DNA of 64,000 nucleotides from Methylophilaceae bacterium (GCA_027488395.1 JAIYBT010000006.1:1-64000), one strand, 5' to 3'. Numbered from the stretch's first letter, positions 34,564 through 44,036 are shown. Numbers and translations are program-made. The notes: generated by a model from the letters alone, not told the origin.

Positions 34564-34901
34564 GAGGGCATTTCGTGGTTCGGTGTAGGTTTGTCACCCT
34601 AGGCGATGACACCAATCAAAACAAACGGAGATCTATCGTTGTAAGAAGGAGTAAAACAGCCTGTGCAATGATTGGTTGTTTGCAAGGTTGGCGTATTATA
34701 CGTTGTTTAACTCCAACCTACATGTGGCTTTTGGTCGCTTAGTTGTCTGCGCGTTGCTAAGTGGATTGTCTCGAATAAAATGTAGCAATCCACGTGGTGT
34801 GTTTAGTGGTTGAGCATGGGTAAACCCGACACGTAGGTCATAATTGCAAGCAACGCTTTTAGCGTAGGTGGATTCAATTTTTTCAATAAAGGTCAGCAAA
34901 T
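34564..34901. other. Divergent region between rhlE and glycine-zipper gene
   Basis: This 338-bp region holds a minus-strand TATAAT (34695-34700) that could serve rhlE with a 130-nt leader. The plus-strand gene would start at 34902. I see no gene in between. Confidence 0.5.
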
Positions 34902-35369
34902 ATGCAGGGTTATCAACACATCATCGCAGGGATTTCGTTGTGTTTGTTCACGATGATGGCGCAAGCGGAAGACAACTTACCGACGGCGGTAGGCGGTGGC
35001 GTTGGTGCGGCGGCGGGCACGGCAATCGGCAGTGTGCTGGGTGGCAGCACGGGTGAAATTGTAGGTGGTGCAGTGGGCGGTGCGGTGGGTGGCGCAGCGA
35101 CCACCAATCGCGCAGGTAGAACCGGCGCCATATTAGGGGGGGCTGCTGGCGGTGCCACTGGAGCCATGGTCGGGCGTAAAGTCAGCGGTACCACGACAGG
35201 CGCCGTGGTTGGCGCAGGGGTTGGTGGTGCAGGCGGTGCGGTGGTTGGTAAAGTCATCGATGAGCCTGATCCTAGTCGTCGCAATGACAAGCGTCGTTAT
35301 GATAAAAAACGCGGTAAACATAAACATGGCCATGGTAAAGGGCACCGTAAACACGATCACGATGACTAA
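34902..35369 (+). CDS. Glycine-zipper envelope protein
   Basis: The 155-residue protein has a signal peptide (about 1-22) and a long run of GxxxG/GxxG glycine-zipper repeats (residues 30-120, for example GGGVGAAAGTAIGSVLGG and GGAVGGAVGGAA), which form tightly packed transmembrane helices. The C-terminal 30 residues are basic and His-rich (KKRGKHKHGHGKGHRKHDHDD), possibly binding metal or nucleic acid. Related glycine-zipper proteins in proteobacteria sit in the outer membrane or periplasm and are stress-linked; the function is unknown. A terminator follows. Confidence 0.82.
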   Translation: MQGYQHIIAGISLCLFTMMAQAEDNLPTAVGGGVGAAAGTAIGSVLGGSTGEIVGGAVGGAVGGAATTNRAGRTGAILGGAAGGATGAMVGRKVSGTTTGAVVGAGVGGAGGAVVGKVIDEPDPSRRNDKRRYDKKRGKHKHGHGKGHRKHDHDD

Positions 35370-35445
35370 GCTGTCAACCTCAAGGGGAGCCATGCCCAAG
35401 TGTGTACTGTCAATCGCGATGCTGGTTTCAGCGCGCGTAACAAAT

Positions 35446-35473
35446 AAAAGCCCAGTCATTGCTGGGCTTTTTT
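35446..35473 (+). terminator. Intrinsic terminator after the glycine-zipper gene
   Basis: AGCCCAG-TCATTG-CTGGGCT followed by TTTTT, with an upstream A-tract. It is about 75 bp after the stop codon. Confidence 0.88.
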
Positions 35474-35563
35474 GTTGGACTGTTCGGATTAATGAATGGG
35501 CGCGCAGTCTGAACAGGCGCTTAAAAGGACAAGGATTGCTGATCTTTGTTAAGTGCTAACACT

Positions 35564-36292
35564 TTAAGATTGACTTGGATCTGTGCTTAACAGCGCGCAT
35601 TGTGCTGGGCTGAGCCAGCACCATGCCCCCGGCGCAAGGTCCTCTGGTAAGTGCAAAGCCCCAATTTGAATCCGTTTTAGTGCTTCAACCCGATTGCTGA
35701 TGGCTGCAATCATGCGTTTAACTTGGTGATATTTACCTTCTGCTAGGGTCATGTGCAATACGTAATCACTGATTTGCGTGACGGCTAAGGCTGCAATGGT
35801 CTCTTCTTGGTCTAGCAGTTTCACCCCAGCCAGCAATGCAGACAGCTGGTCTGCGCTCACGGCATGCTTGCAAGTCACCGCATAGACTTTAGGCACATGG
35901 TGCTTGGGCGAGCTGATTTTATGAATAAATTGGCCATCATCGGTAATGATGATTAAACCCGTGGTGTCTTCATCGAGTCTACCGATGCATTGCACGCCAC
36001 GTTCGACCAGCGGTTGCGGTAACAGCGTATAAATGGTCGGGTGAAATTGCGTTTTATGCGTACATTCATAGTGTGCGGGTTTATGCATCATCAAGTAACT
36101 GTTGGCTTGATATTGCCAAGCCTCCCCATTCACCGTGTAATGCAAGTCTTCAAGGCTAAAGTTTGCGTCAGGGTCATCACACACCATGCCATTGACGGTC
36201 ACTTGTCCATTCACAATTAAAATGCGACACATTTTACGGGTGCCAAAGCCTTGCTTATGCAAGATGCGTTCTAACGCTAGTTTTTTGATCAT
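35564..36292 (-). CDS. RsuA/RluB/E/F-family pseudouridine synthase
   Basis: The 242-residue enzyme from ATG 36292 has an N-terminal S4-like RNA-binding domain (ALERILHKQGFGTRKMCRILIVNGQV) and a pseudouridine synthase domain with catalytic Asp in GRLDEDTTGLIIITDDGQ and the KYHQVKRM motif near the C-terminus. The family modifies uridines in 16S or 23S rRNA; I cannot tell which site. A perfect TATAAT ends 6 nt before the ATG on the minus strand and no Shine-Dalgarno is seen, so it is likely leaderless; an earlier in-frame start at 36325 would lie upstream of that -10 and is rejected. It is divergent from the SpoU methyltransferase. Confidence 0.92.
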   Translation of the reverse strand: MIKKLALERILHKQGFGTRKMCRILIVNGQVTVNGMVCDDPDANFSLEDLHYTVNGEAWQYQANSYLMMHKPAHYECTHKTQFHPTIYTLLPQPLVERGVQCIGRLDEDTTGLIIITDDGQFIHKISSPKHHVPKVYAVTCKHAVSADQLSALLAGVKLLDQEETIAALAVTQISDYVLHMTLAEGKYHQVKRMIAAISNRVEALKRIQIGALHLPEDLAPGAWCWLSPAQCALLSTDPSQS

Positions 36293-36381
36293 AGGGCTAT
36301 TATACGTGATGCGTCTTGCCAACAAAAACGCCTAACGCGCATGGAGGTTGTGCGGTGGGCTTTTGACGTACAATCTAGGCT

Positions 36382-37203
36382 ATGGCTTTTAAACACATTA
36401 CCTCACGCGATAACCCCATCTATAAACAATTACGTAAATTGGCGGACAACGCCCGTGAGCGTAAAAAATCTGGCTTGACCCTGCTCGAAGGCGTGCATTT
36501 GATAGAAGCATATGTACACACCTTGGGCGAACCGACATTATTGATTATTCCAGAAGGGCACAGCAGTGCAGAAGCGTCTGCGCTGATGCAGCAATTGGTT
36601 GATGTCGATACTATAATGCTGCCCACCTTGATGTACGCTGATCTGACCCCAGTGGCCACCAGCAGTGGCATCATGGCCATGGTGCCTATCCCAACTTTGG
36701 CCGTTCCAGCACAACCCAAGGTTGCTTTGTTGATTGAAGCAATTCAAGATCCTGGCAATTTGGGCAGTATGTTGCGCACTGCGTTGGCTGCTGGCGTACA
36801 AGTGGCTTATTTATCTAAAGGTTGCACTGATGCTTGGTCGCCAAAAGCGTTACGTGGTGGTCAAGGCGCGCAATTGATATTGCCCGTGGTGGAGCAAGAG
36901 GATGCTGTCGCGCGGGTGGATGCTTTTGAAGGGTTAACGCTGGCGTTAACCATGCATGGTGAATCGCTTTATCAGCAATCACTCAATCAGCCTGTCTTGT
37001 TAGCGGTCGGGAATGAAGGTGCCGGCATTTCAGATGCGTTGCAACAAGCGGTCTATCAATGCGTAACGATACCGATGGCCTATACGCAGCACCATGCGAT
37101 GGAATCACTCAATGCGGCGGCGGCCACCGCGGTGGCCTTGTTTGAATGCAAACGCCAGCGCGAGGCTGGCGGATCAATAGCTGGCAATGATGTTAGTGTT
37201 TGA
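36382..37203 (+). CDS. SpoU/TrmH-family RNA 2'-O-methyltransferase
   Basis: The 273-residue protein has an N-terminal RNA-binding substrate domain and a SPOUT knot with the three signatures: EAIQDPGNLGSMLRTALAAG, LAVGNEGAGIS and IPMAYTQHHAMESLNAAAATA. Family members methylate rRNA (RlmB) or tRNA (TrmH); the length and N-terminal domain favour an rRNA enzyme. TACAAT lies 7 nt before the ATG, another leaderless-type start. It overlaps hslO tail to tail by 11 bp. Confidence 0.92.
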   Translation: MAFKHITSRDNPIYKQLRKLADNARERKKSGLTLLEGVHLIEAYVHTLGEPTLLIIPEGHSSAEASALMQQLVDVDTIMLPTLMYADLTPVATSSGIMAMVPIPTLAVPAQPKVALLIEAIQDPGNLGSMLRTALAAGVQVAYLSKGCTDAWSPKALRGGQGAQLILPVVEQEDAVARVDAFEGLTLALTMHGESLYQQSLNQPVLLAVGNEGAGISDALQQAVYQCVTIPMAYTQHHAMESLNAAAATAVALFECKRQREAGGSIAGNDVSV

Positions 37204-38053
37204 TGATCACATCATCGGCGTCTTTAAACAGCGCCATGGCCTCGTCTTCATCCACTAAATAGTGCTTGTTACAAAAATCGCAATTAATTTGTACGCTGCC
37301 TTGTTCATCTAAAATGCTGCGCACTTCTGCTAAACCCAACATCTGCAACATATTGGTGACGTTGGTCATCGAGCAGCTACAAAACGCACGGATCTCTCTG
37401 CCCTCAAACAACCGCACTTGCTCTTCGGCAAACAAGGTTTGCAATAAACGCTCAGTGTCTAAGGTCATCAGTTCATGATCGGTGACGGTGCCAGCCAAAT
37501 GTTGTACGCGATTCCAGCAATCCGCATCGCTGTCGGCCACTTGTGGCAGTTTTTGCAATAGCAAACCAGCGGCTTGGTCGCCCTCGGCACACAACCACAA
37601 ACGGGTATCAATTTGCTGCGAACGCAACATATAGTTTTCGAGCATGGTGGCAATGCTGTCGCCTTCTAATGGCACGATGCCTTGATAAGGCTCGCCTTCA
37701 CGCGGCATTAAGGTGATCACTAATTGTCCTGCTTCTATCCAATCAGGTAAATGACTACCGATCAGTTCACCGCGGGTTTTTGCCGTAGCACGGATATCCA
37801 ACGTCGATGTGCATTCCACCACTAACAACTGCAATGCCCCTTTGCTTTGCAATTGTAAGATCAGCTTACCATCCAACTTTAAGGTGGAGGTCAGTAAGGT
37901 TGTGGCCACAGCGAGTTCGCCAATCACTTTTTTTAAAGCGGGCGCCATAGGCTGATGTTGCAAAGCGGTGGCAAAACTTTGATCTAGATGCGCACAGTTA
38001 CCACGCACGGCAGAGTGTTCAAAAATAAAGGGATGTAGTTGGTCTCGGTTCAT
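37193..38053 (-). CDS. hslO: Redox-regulated chaperone Hsp33
   Basis: Hsp33 is a holdase chaperone activated by oxidative and heat stress when its zinc-bound cysteines are oxidised. The 286-residue protein has the redox switch CSC (Cys225, Cys227) and CDFC (Cys258, Cys261) and the N-terminal substrate-binding part (GELAVATTLLTSTLK). The ATG has a TAAAAT 6 nt upstream and no Shine-Dalgarno, so the transcript may be leaderless. It is convergent with the SpoU gene. Confidence 0.96.
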   Translation of the reverse strand: MNRDQLHPFIFEHSAVRGNCAHLDQSFATALQHQPMAPALKKVIGELAVATTLLTSTLKLDGKLILQLQSKGALQLLVVECTSTLDIRATAKTRGELIGSHLPDWIEAGQLVITLMPREGEPYQGIVPLEGDSIATMLENYMLRSQQIDTRLWLCAEGDQAAGLLLQKLPQVADSDADCWNRVQHLAGTVTDHELMTLDTERLLQTLFAEEQVRLFEGREIRAFCSCSMTNVTNMLQMLGLAEVRSILDEQGSVQINCDFCNKHYLVDEDEAMALFKDADDVIIKH

Positions 38054-38102
38054 GGCATTATTTTACCATCGAAGCTGACCGAATCCGCCGCCAATACGCA
38101 AA

Positions 38103-38131
38103 CAGCCTGCGATGAAAACATACGCAGGCTG
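38103..38131 (-). terminator. Hairpin between siderophore receptor gene and hslO
   Basis: CAGCCTGCG and CGCAGGCTG form a 9-bp stem with an 11-nt loop. The following T content is low, so it is a weak terminator for the receptor gene. Confidence 0.55.
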
Positions 38132-38167
38132 CTTGGTCATTCAAAGTGAAATAGCGTTGGAAAATGC

Positions 38168-40369
38168 TTAAAAATGATAATTCAGCGTTGCGCGCGCATT
38201 TAAAGGCGCGCCTGGGGTGATGTTATTGTTGTTATGCGCATACAAGGCGTAATCTTTATTGCTTAAGTTTTCAATATTGATTTGCGCATCCCAGTTTGGA
38301 TTGATTTTGGCAAAAATTGCAGCATCAAAGCGGGTATACCCTGGCAACACAGTGCTGGCGCCGACGGTGGGGGTTGCCGCATACATTTCAGAACGGCTGA
38401 CCATGCCAAGTGCTACTGCCCACGTGTCATTGATTTGATATTTATTCCACAATGAAAAACTACGCGTTGGCGTTAATGCAAGCTGCGCGCCTTTGTTGAT
38501 GACGTTATTGGCATTGCTGTTGGCTAAGCGTTCTGTAATTTCACCTTCTTGCAAGGTGACGCCACTCATGACTTGCCATTGATCGGTGATTTTGCCAGAC
38601 AAGCTCACTTCTAACCCAGTAGTTTCTTGACCATCCAATAAAATCGAGTTTGCAGTATTGCTAGGGTCTGCTGCTAACACATTTTGTCGCTCCAACTTAA
38701 AGATGGCCGCTGTTAAAGCTAAGTTTGGATGGACATCCCATTTAGCACCAATTTCTTTATTGATGAATTTTTCGGGACTGAGCGCTGCGTTCGTCACCGT
38801 TAAACTGATTAATTGATCGCCAGCACGTGGAACATAAGAGGTGCTGTAATTGGCATAAATTGAACTATCTGTTGTTGGTTTAAAGATTAACCCTGCACGA
38901 GGTGATAACAAATTATTAGAAACATTGAGGTTGGTATTGGTGATCAAATTAGTGTAATCGGTATCGACATGGTCGTGACGCACGCCGACCACCGCTTGCC
39001 ATTGCGGATTAAACACAATCTGATCTTGCAAGTAAATGCCAGTGACGGTCACGGTACTTTGTTGATTACGCACAGGACGATTAAAGTTCACTGGGGTTGC
39101 AAACGGATTGTTTGCGGAGACGTCTGTTCTAAATGTGCCGTTATCATCCGTTGTGCCTGTGGGCGCAGTCCGTTTGTTATCCGTATCTTGCAGGTTGATT
39201 TCTAAGCCGGTTAGCAACTTATGCTCAATCGCGCCGGTATTGACTGAAAATGTCACGTCGGTTTGATTGATGAGGTTTTCGCGTTTGGTATCGTCTCGGT
39301 AAGCAGCAATACTCAACAGGTTGGCATTGTCGACCGCGCTATTGGCAAACACGTTTTGGTAATATTTATCATAAAACGCTAAACGGGTACTGTTTTTAAC
39401 TTGTACGCCGTTATCAAATGCGTGCGTGATTGCGGCATTAAAGGCCACTGTTTCGTTTTCGGTGGGGCTTAAGCGCGCGTTCCCAAAAAACTGATCTTCA
39501 TTACCAATCTGATACGGACGATTTTTTAATTGAACGTTACCCGCTCCGCGCAATGATGGCACGCCACGATCTGCAATGCGCTCATCTTTAAAATATTCTG
39601 CACTGAGCTCAATTTGCGTTTTATCACTGGGTTTGATGGTGAAAGTTGGTGTTATGCCGTAGCGTTTTAAATCCACACCGTCACGATATGAGTTCGCTTC
39701 TTCGTACACGGCGTTTAAGCGAAACGCTAGTACTTCGTTCAACCCTTGGCCATAATCGGCACTGATACGATGTTGGTCAAAACTACCATAGGTCATGCTG
39801 ATGTCTTTCACCGGGTCCCAGCCTGCTTTTTTGCTGACACGATTGACAACGCCACCTGCACCGCCGCGACCAAAAATCATGCCGTTCGGCCCTTTGAGCA
39901 CTTCAATCCGATCGGTGTTGTACAAGTCGCGATAGGTTTGAATATCGTCACGCAAGCCATCTACAAATAAATCACTGGTGGTGTTATTGCCGCGCAACAC
40001 CAATTGATCGCGGTTGCCTTCCCCTTGTGCCGCTTGTACGCCAGGCACATAACGTACCGCATCGGCAATACTTTGCATGGATTGGTCGTTCATAAAGTCA
40101 CGGGTAATCACCGTAATCGCTTGTGGCACATTGACTAAATCGGTGTCAGTCCGCGTGGCAGTGGTAGAGCGGCTTGCGTTGTACCCATTAATGGGTTTTG
40201 TATCGCTACTTTTTTTGGCTTTGACTTCAATTGTGGAAAGTTCAAGACTGCTATCAGCTTCGCCAGCAGCCAATACTTGTGTGCTCAAAAAAGGCAGTAA
40301 GGCTAAAGCGCCAAAGGCTAAACAAACACTACGATAGGCGGGCTTAACATAAATCTTGGGTGACGACAT
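38168..40369 (-). CDS. TonB-dependent siderophore receptor
   Basis: The 733-residue outer-membrane receptor has a signal peptide (about 1-34), a TonB box-like segment before a plug domain (STIEVKAKKS, then VPQAITVITRDFMNDQ, VPGVQAAQGEG, LVLRGNNTTSDLFVDGLRDD, LKGPNGMIFGRGGAGGVVNRVSKK) and a 22-strand barrel ending in Tyr-His-Phe. It most resembles the catecholate receptors of the Fiu type, though the substrate is not proven. A Fur box lies about 50 bp upstream, so iron starvation should induce it. It is a single gene without transport ATPase neighbours; AGGAT precedes the ATG. Confidence 0.95.
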   Translation of the reverse strand: MSSPKIYVKPAYRSVCLAFGALALLPFLSTQVLAAGEADSSLELSTIEVKAKKSSDTKPINGYNASRSTTATRTDTDLVNVPQAITVITRDFMNDQSMQSIADAVRYVPGVQAAQGEGNRDQLVLRGNNTTSDLFVDGLRDDIQTYRDLYNTDRIEVLKGPNGMIFGRGGAGGVVNRVSKKAGWDPVKDISMTYGSFDQHRISADYGQGLNEVLAFRLNAVYEEANSYRDGVDLKRYGITPTFTIKPSDKTQIELSAEYFKDERIADRGVPSLRGAGNVQLKNRPYQIGNEDQFFGNARLSPTENETVAFNAAITHAFDNGVQVKNSTRLAFYDKYYQNVFANSAVDNANLLSIAAYRDDTKRENLINQTDVTFSVNTGAIEHKLLTGLEINLQDTDNKRTAPTGTTDDNGTFRTDVSANNPFATPVNFNRPVRNQQSTVTVTGIYLQDQIVFNPQWQAVVGVRHDHVDTDYTNLITNTNLNVSNNLLSPRAGLIFKPTTDSSIYANYSTSYVPRAGDQLISLTVTNAALSPEKFINKEIGAKWDVHPNLALTAAIFKLERQNVLAADPSNTANSILLDGQETTGLEVSLSGKITDQWQVMSGVTLQEGEITERLANSNANNVINKGAQLALTPTRSFSLWNKYQINDTWAVALGMVSRSEMYAATPTVGASTVLPGYTRFDAAIFAKINPNWDAQINIENLSNKDYALYAHNNNNITPGAPLNARATLNYHF

Positions 40370-40418
40370 GACGCAATCCTGAAATGAAGATAACTGTTGG
40401 ATGCGGATAGTAATCTAA

Positions 40419-40438
40419 GTGAGAACAATTATCAATAC
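40419..40438 (-). promoter_or_regulatory. Fur box upstream of the siderophore receptor
   Basis: The minus strand reads TATTGATAATTGTTCTC, a good match to the Fur consensus repeat NAT(A/T)AT. It lies about 50-70 bp before the receptor start and fits iron repression. Confidence 0.7.
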
Positions 40439-40567
40439 AATCACTTGGATTTGGTGCATATTTCGCTGATATTTTGTGTGAACTTTTTTCGATGTTGTGT
40501 CTAGCCAGCGGCGCCTACTTTGGGCTGGTCTATTTTTTGATGTGACAGCCAAGTCAGTCAAGCCGGG

Positions 40568-41434
40568 CTAAAAGTAAGATTGCCAGTGTTCGATTGCCCA
40601 TTGCAAGAGATGATCCGGTCGTTTGATCTGAGACGGCACGGGTGGGGTGCGTTGCAAACATGCCAAACTGGCCTGCAATGTGGCGACAATATTATCTAGT
40701 GGCAACGCTTGCGCTAACGTTTGTTTGCTGAGTTTTTGTCCTAAGGAATTGGTGACTAACGGAATATGCGCATATTGTGGGCTGGCATAGCCTAGCGCCT
40801 GTTGTAAATATACTTGGCGCGTTGTTGAGTTTAATAAATCAGCGCCACGAACCACTTGTGTGACCTGTTGGCGCGCATCATCCACCACCACAGCCAGTTG
40901 ATAAGTAAATAAGCCATCAGCACGTTTTAATACAAAGTCACCAATGTCGTTGGCGAGATGGTGACACAACTTGCCTTGCAACGCATCTTCGATTGCGATG
41001 ACGTGATTGGGTGTGCGCACCCGCCAAGCCAAAGGTGTACTCATATTCGGTGTTTTATGTAAACACGTGCCTGGATATATCGCACCTTCGATACCAATAC
41101 GTTGGCTAGAATCGGCAATTTCTTTTCGAGAGCAACTACATGGATACGCCTGTTGCGTAGTGATCAGACGATCAAGCGCTGATTGGTAATCGGCCTGACG
41201 TTGGCTTTGATACACAATTTCGCCATCCCACACAAAGCCATAGGTAGCCAAGGTTTCTATCATCGATGACGCAAACGCAGGATGACAACGACTTTGATCG
41301 ACATCCTCAATCCGTAACAGCCATTGGCCACCTTGCGCTTTGGCTTGGCAGTAACTTGCAACCGCAGCAACCAGTGAACCAACATGTAGTGGCCCCGTGG
41401 GAGACGGGGCAAAACGTCCGATAACTTGATGCAT
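40568..41434 (-). CDS. gluQ: Glutamyl-Q tRNA(Asp) synthetase
   Basis: GluQRS activates glutamate and transfers it to queuosine in the anticodon of tRNA-Asp. The 288-residue protein lacks the anticodon-binding domain of normal glutamyl-tRNA synthetase and has HVGS (17-20, replacing HIGH), IEDVDQSRCHP, a zinc site CSCSRKE...YPGTC, VVRGADLL and KLSKQ (replacing KMSKS). The start follows the DUF3301 gene's stop directly. It is often beside dksA, which is not here. Confidence 0.95.
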   Translation of the reverse strand: MHQVIGRFAPSPTGPLHVGSLVAAVASYCQAKAQGGQWLLRIEDVDQSRCHPAFASSMIETLATYGFVWDGEIVYQSQRQADYQSALDRLITTQQAYPCSCSRKEIADSSQRIGIEGAIYPGTCLHKTPNMSTPLAWRVRTPNHVIAIEDALQGKLCHHLANDIGDFVLKRADGLFTYQLAVVVDDARQQVTQVVRGADLLNSTTRQVYLQQALGYASPQYAHIPLVTNSLGQKLSKQTLAQALPLDNIVATLQASLACLQRTPPVPSQIKRPDHLLQWAIEHWQSYF

Positions 41435-41743
41435 TTATTGCGGTGCGTAAGGGGGAATATGCCAAGCGATTAAATGTTTGCCACGCAATTGCAGTTGGCA
41501 CGCCATCCGCTCCACGCCACGATTGGATACATCAAAGTAATAGGTGCGCTCAATTTGTAAATGGCCATTGCTATCACGGCCCAAGCGTAGCCGCTCACAG
41601 GCAACACTCTCATCTAAAAATTGCAGTTGGCAGCGTGCGGCCAGTTGCTGACCGATGCGGATGGCGATCTCGCGCTTGGCGACGCTATCAAACCAAAACC
41701 AGACCAATACCGCCATAATCCCTAGTAAAACCCATTCTGCCAT
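41435..41743 (-). CDS. DUF3301 family membrane protein
   Basis: The 102-residue protein has one N-terminal membrane helix (about 4-20, WVLLGIMAVLVWFWFDS) followed by a small soluble domain with conserved CQLQFLDESVA and ERTYYFD motifs, matching DUF3301. It is directly upstream of gluQ and cotranscribed. Its function is not known. Confidence 0.85.
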   Translation of the reverse strand: MAEWVLLGIMAVLVWFWFDSVAKREIAIRIGQQLAARCQLQFLDESVACERLRLGRDSNGHLQIERTYYFDVSNRGVERMACQLQLRGKHLIAWHIPPYAPQ

Positions 41744-41855
41744 GTCTTATCTTTCAATTGATTTTGTAACTTTGTTTCATAGTATGATGATTAAAAACAA
41801 GGCTGATTGACTTGCATACGCAATCGCCATTTTATCTTTAAAAAGTGCCGCCATC

Positions 41856-42530
41856 ATGAGTGCCTCACGCGAAACCCAAGCCGTACAAGCTTACTATCAT
41901 TTACTGCATAGTAAAGGCGCCGATCAGGCGATTATGGCCACCCGTCATGCCTTATTTGAACAGTTGTTGCCATTGTTGAAAGATAAGCCACTCACCAGTG
42001 CTGATTATCGCGATGCGGTAGATCACGTGCTGATGGATAAAGCCGCCCATCAATGGCCAGAAATTTTAGCCATTATTCGTGAGTTTTATCCATTTTGGCG
42101 TGAAGATGTGAAGGCAGTGTTGCAATATGCGGATACGGTGGGTTTTGAATTGCATCCGATTGGTTGGCAACCTGCAGTGATTGATTTGCAATCGGTGTGG
42201 CCCAATTTGCAACACGAGAAATTTTCAACCTCAGAGTTGTGGCCGCTTAATGGGTATGTCAAAGCCCTCAAAAACTTTGACTTTAAAGTCGATATGGAAA
42301 TCGAAGTACGCAGTCGTATGGCCAAGCTGATGATGTTGCGCTTGCGTGACGCGCCACTGACCGAAAAAAATGCCTACCGCATCACCGCCGATGCGACCTT
42401 GCCTTTATTCACCATTAAGCACACCCGGTTTTTATTTTTAAATGCGGTGCGTGAGTACTATTACTTTTGGTCTGCGCATCCAGACGCCGCTAATATGATA
42501 CGGCTGATTCAAACCGATGAAATCCTCTAA
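41856..42530 (+). CDS. Conserved hypothetical protein
   Basis: I do not recognise the 224-residue product. It has no signal peptide or membrane helix, is rich in Trp, Tyr and Phe (EFYPFWREDVKAVLQYADTVGFELHPIGWQPAV) and appears mainly alpha-helical. It stands alone between the divergent DUF3301 gene and amtB. Codon use and the long, uninterrupted frame support a real gene; the function is unknown. Confidence 0.78.
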   Translation: MSASRETQAVQAYYHLLHSKGADQAIMATRHALFEQLLPLLKDKPLTSADYRDAVDHVLMDKAAHQWPEILAIIREFYPFWREDVKAVLQYADTVGFELHPIGWQPAVIDLQSVWPNLQHEKFSTSELWPLNGYVKALKNFDFKVDMEIEVRSRMAKLMMLRLRDAPLTEKNAYRITADATLPLFTIKHTRFLFLNAVREYYYFWSAHPDAANMIRLIQTDEIL

Positions 42531-42589
42531 AGCGGTTTAATTGCGCGCACGCGAACAATGCTGACACCATGATGCTATGGCTAGTCATT

Positions 42590-42606
42590 TGCACTTAAAA
42601 GGTGCA
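42590..42606. promoter_or_regulatory. NtrC-type binding site upstream of amtB
   Basis: TGCACT-TAAAA-GGTGCA matches the NtrC consensus (TGCAC C/T, five bases, GGTGCA) with only one half-site deviation. It lies about 80-95 bp before the sigma-54 -24 element, the usual distance for an enhancer. Confidence 0.75.
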
Positions 42607-42686
42607 ATGCACTTGCGCATGTTTTTTTTTAGTGCATATCTTAAGCCGTTGAAAAAACTTGTGTATGTAAATCAATTACTTATGAT

Positions 42687-42702
42687 TGGCTTGAGTTTTG
42701 CT
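42687..42702 (+). promoter_or_regulatory. Sigma-54 promoter of amtB
   Basis: TGGC-TTGAGTT-TTTGCT has the invariant GG and GC dinucleotides exactly 12 bp apart, as in TGGCACGNNNNTTGCW. The amtB start codon is about 84 bp downstream. Confidence 0.78.
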
Positions 42703-42785
42703 TTAAAATCTCGAATTTTAAAAAGGCGTTATTGATTGCAATGAAAACGTCTAAACATACCTAGAAAATAATTTTGGAGAGCGAA

Positions 42786-43976
42786 ATGGAAGGATTAATT
42801 TCCGCAAATGATGTGTTATTTGTGTTGCTCGGTGCCATTATGGTGCTGGCCATGCATGCAGGCTTTGCCTTTTTAGAGGTCGGCACCGTCCGTCAAAAAA
42901 ACCAAGTCAATGCCTTAGTCAAAATCATGGTGGATTTTTGTGTCTCCACCATCGCTTATTTTTTTATTGGCTACAGCATCGCCTACGGCATTGATTTCTT
43001 TAGCAGTGCGCAAGTACTCACCGAGAAAAATGGCTTTGGCTTGGTCAAATTTTTCTTTTTACTCACATTTGCTGCCGCCATTCCTGCGATTGTGTCAGGC
43101 GGGATCGCTGAGCGCGCACGCTTTAATCCTCAATTAGCAGCTACCTTTTTAGTGGTCGGGTTTGTTTATCCTTTTTTTGAAGGGATTGCTTGGAACGCCC
43201 ATTACGGTGTGCAAGATTGGCTAAAAACCAGCTTCGATGCCAATTTTCACGATTTTGCTGGTTCTGTGGTGGTTCACGCCATGGGTGGGTGGATTGCACT
43301 GCCTGCGGTCATCTTATTAGGCGCGCGTAACGGCCGCTACACCAAAGATGGCAAACTACATGCCTATCCGCCTTCAAATATTCCATTTTTAGCATTGGGG
43401 GCATGGATACTGACGGTAGGTTGGTTCGGTTTTAACGTCATGTCTGCACAAGCGGTACAAGGCATTTCTGGCTTGGTGGCGGTCAATTCGCTTATGGCCT
43501 TGGTGGGCGGTACGTTAGTGGCGTTAGTGTTGGGCAAAAATGACCCTGGGTTTGTGCATAACGGCCCATTGGCAGGGTTAGTGGCGGTGTGTGCGGGGTC
43601 AGACATCATGCATCCGTTGGGCGCTTTAGCGACGGGTGCTGTGGCAGGCGGCTTGTTTGTGTGGGCCTTTACGCTCACCCAAAACCGCTTAAAAATTGAT
43701 GACGTTTTAGGTGTATGGCCATTGCACGGCTTGTGCGGCGCGTGGGGTGGTATTGCGGCTGGCATTTTCGGCGCGACCAGCTTGGGCGGTTTAGGTGGGG
43801 TAAGTTTGGCCAGCCAAGCGATAGGCACAGGCTTGGGCATTGTCATTGCGCTGGTGGGTGGTGTAGTGGTGTATGGCGGCTTAAAAGTAATTTCTGGGAT
43901 TCGACTTGAAGCCGAAGAAGAGTTTGATGGCGCAGATTTGAGTATTCATAAAATCCCGTCTGTTTCAGGAGATTAA
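42786..43976 (+). CDS. amtB: Ammonium transporter AmtB
   Basis: The 396-residue channel protein has 11 predicted membrane helices and the conserved twin histidines (VVHAMGGW and WPLHGLCGAWGG). It is without a signal peptide, as in short Amt family members. ATG 42786 is preferred because GGAGAG lies just upstream. amtB is normally next to glnK, which encodes its PII regulator; here there is no glnK, so PII must come from elsewhere. The NtrC site and sigma-54 promoter upstream indicate nitrogen control. Confidence 0.95.
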   Translation: MEGLISANDVLFVLLGAIMVLAMHAGFAFLEVGTVRQKNQVNALVKIMVDFCVSTIAYFFIGYSIAYGIDFFSSAQVLTEKNGFGLVKFFFLLTFAAAIPAIVSGGIAERARFNPQLAATFLVVGFVYPFFEGIAWNAHYGVQDWLKTSFDANFHDFAGSVVVHAMGGWIALPAVILLGARNGRYTKDGKLHAYPPSNIPFLALGAWILTVGWFGFNVMSAQAVQGISGLVAVNSLMALVGGTLVALVLGKNDPGFVHNGPLAGLVAVCAGSDIMHPLGALATGAVAGGLFVWAFTLTQNRLKIDDVLGVWPLHGLCGAWGGIAAGIFGATSLGGLGGVSLASQAIGTGLGIVIALVGGVVVYGGLKVISGIRLEAEEEFDGADLSIHKIPSVSGD

Positions 43977-43989
43977 GTAATTCGATTTG

Positions 43990-44019
43990 AAAAAAAGCCT
44001 GCTAAACGCAGGCTTTTTT
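43990..44019. terminator. Bidirectional terminator after amtB
   Basis: AGCCTGC-TAAAC-GCAGGCT flanked by A- and T-tracts on either side. It separates amtB from the convergent OYE gene. Confidence 0.88.
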
Positions 44020-44036
44020 ATTGGCAGGTGAGTCCG

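Noticed and set aside
34913-35290. Long minus-strand frame opposite the glycine-zipper gene
   Set aside because: It is a Pro/Ala/Thr-rich mirror of the Gly/Ala repeats on the plus strand, a composition effect of the real gene's codons.
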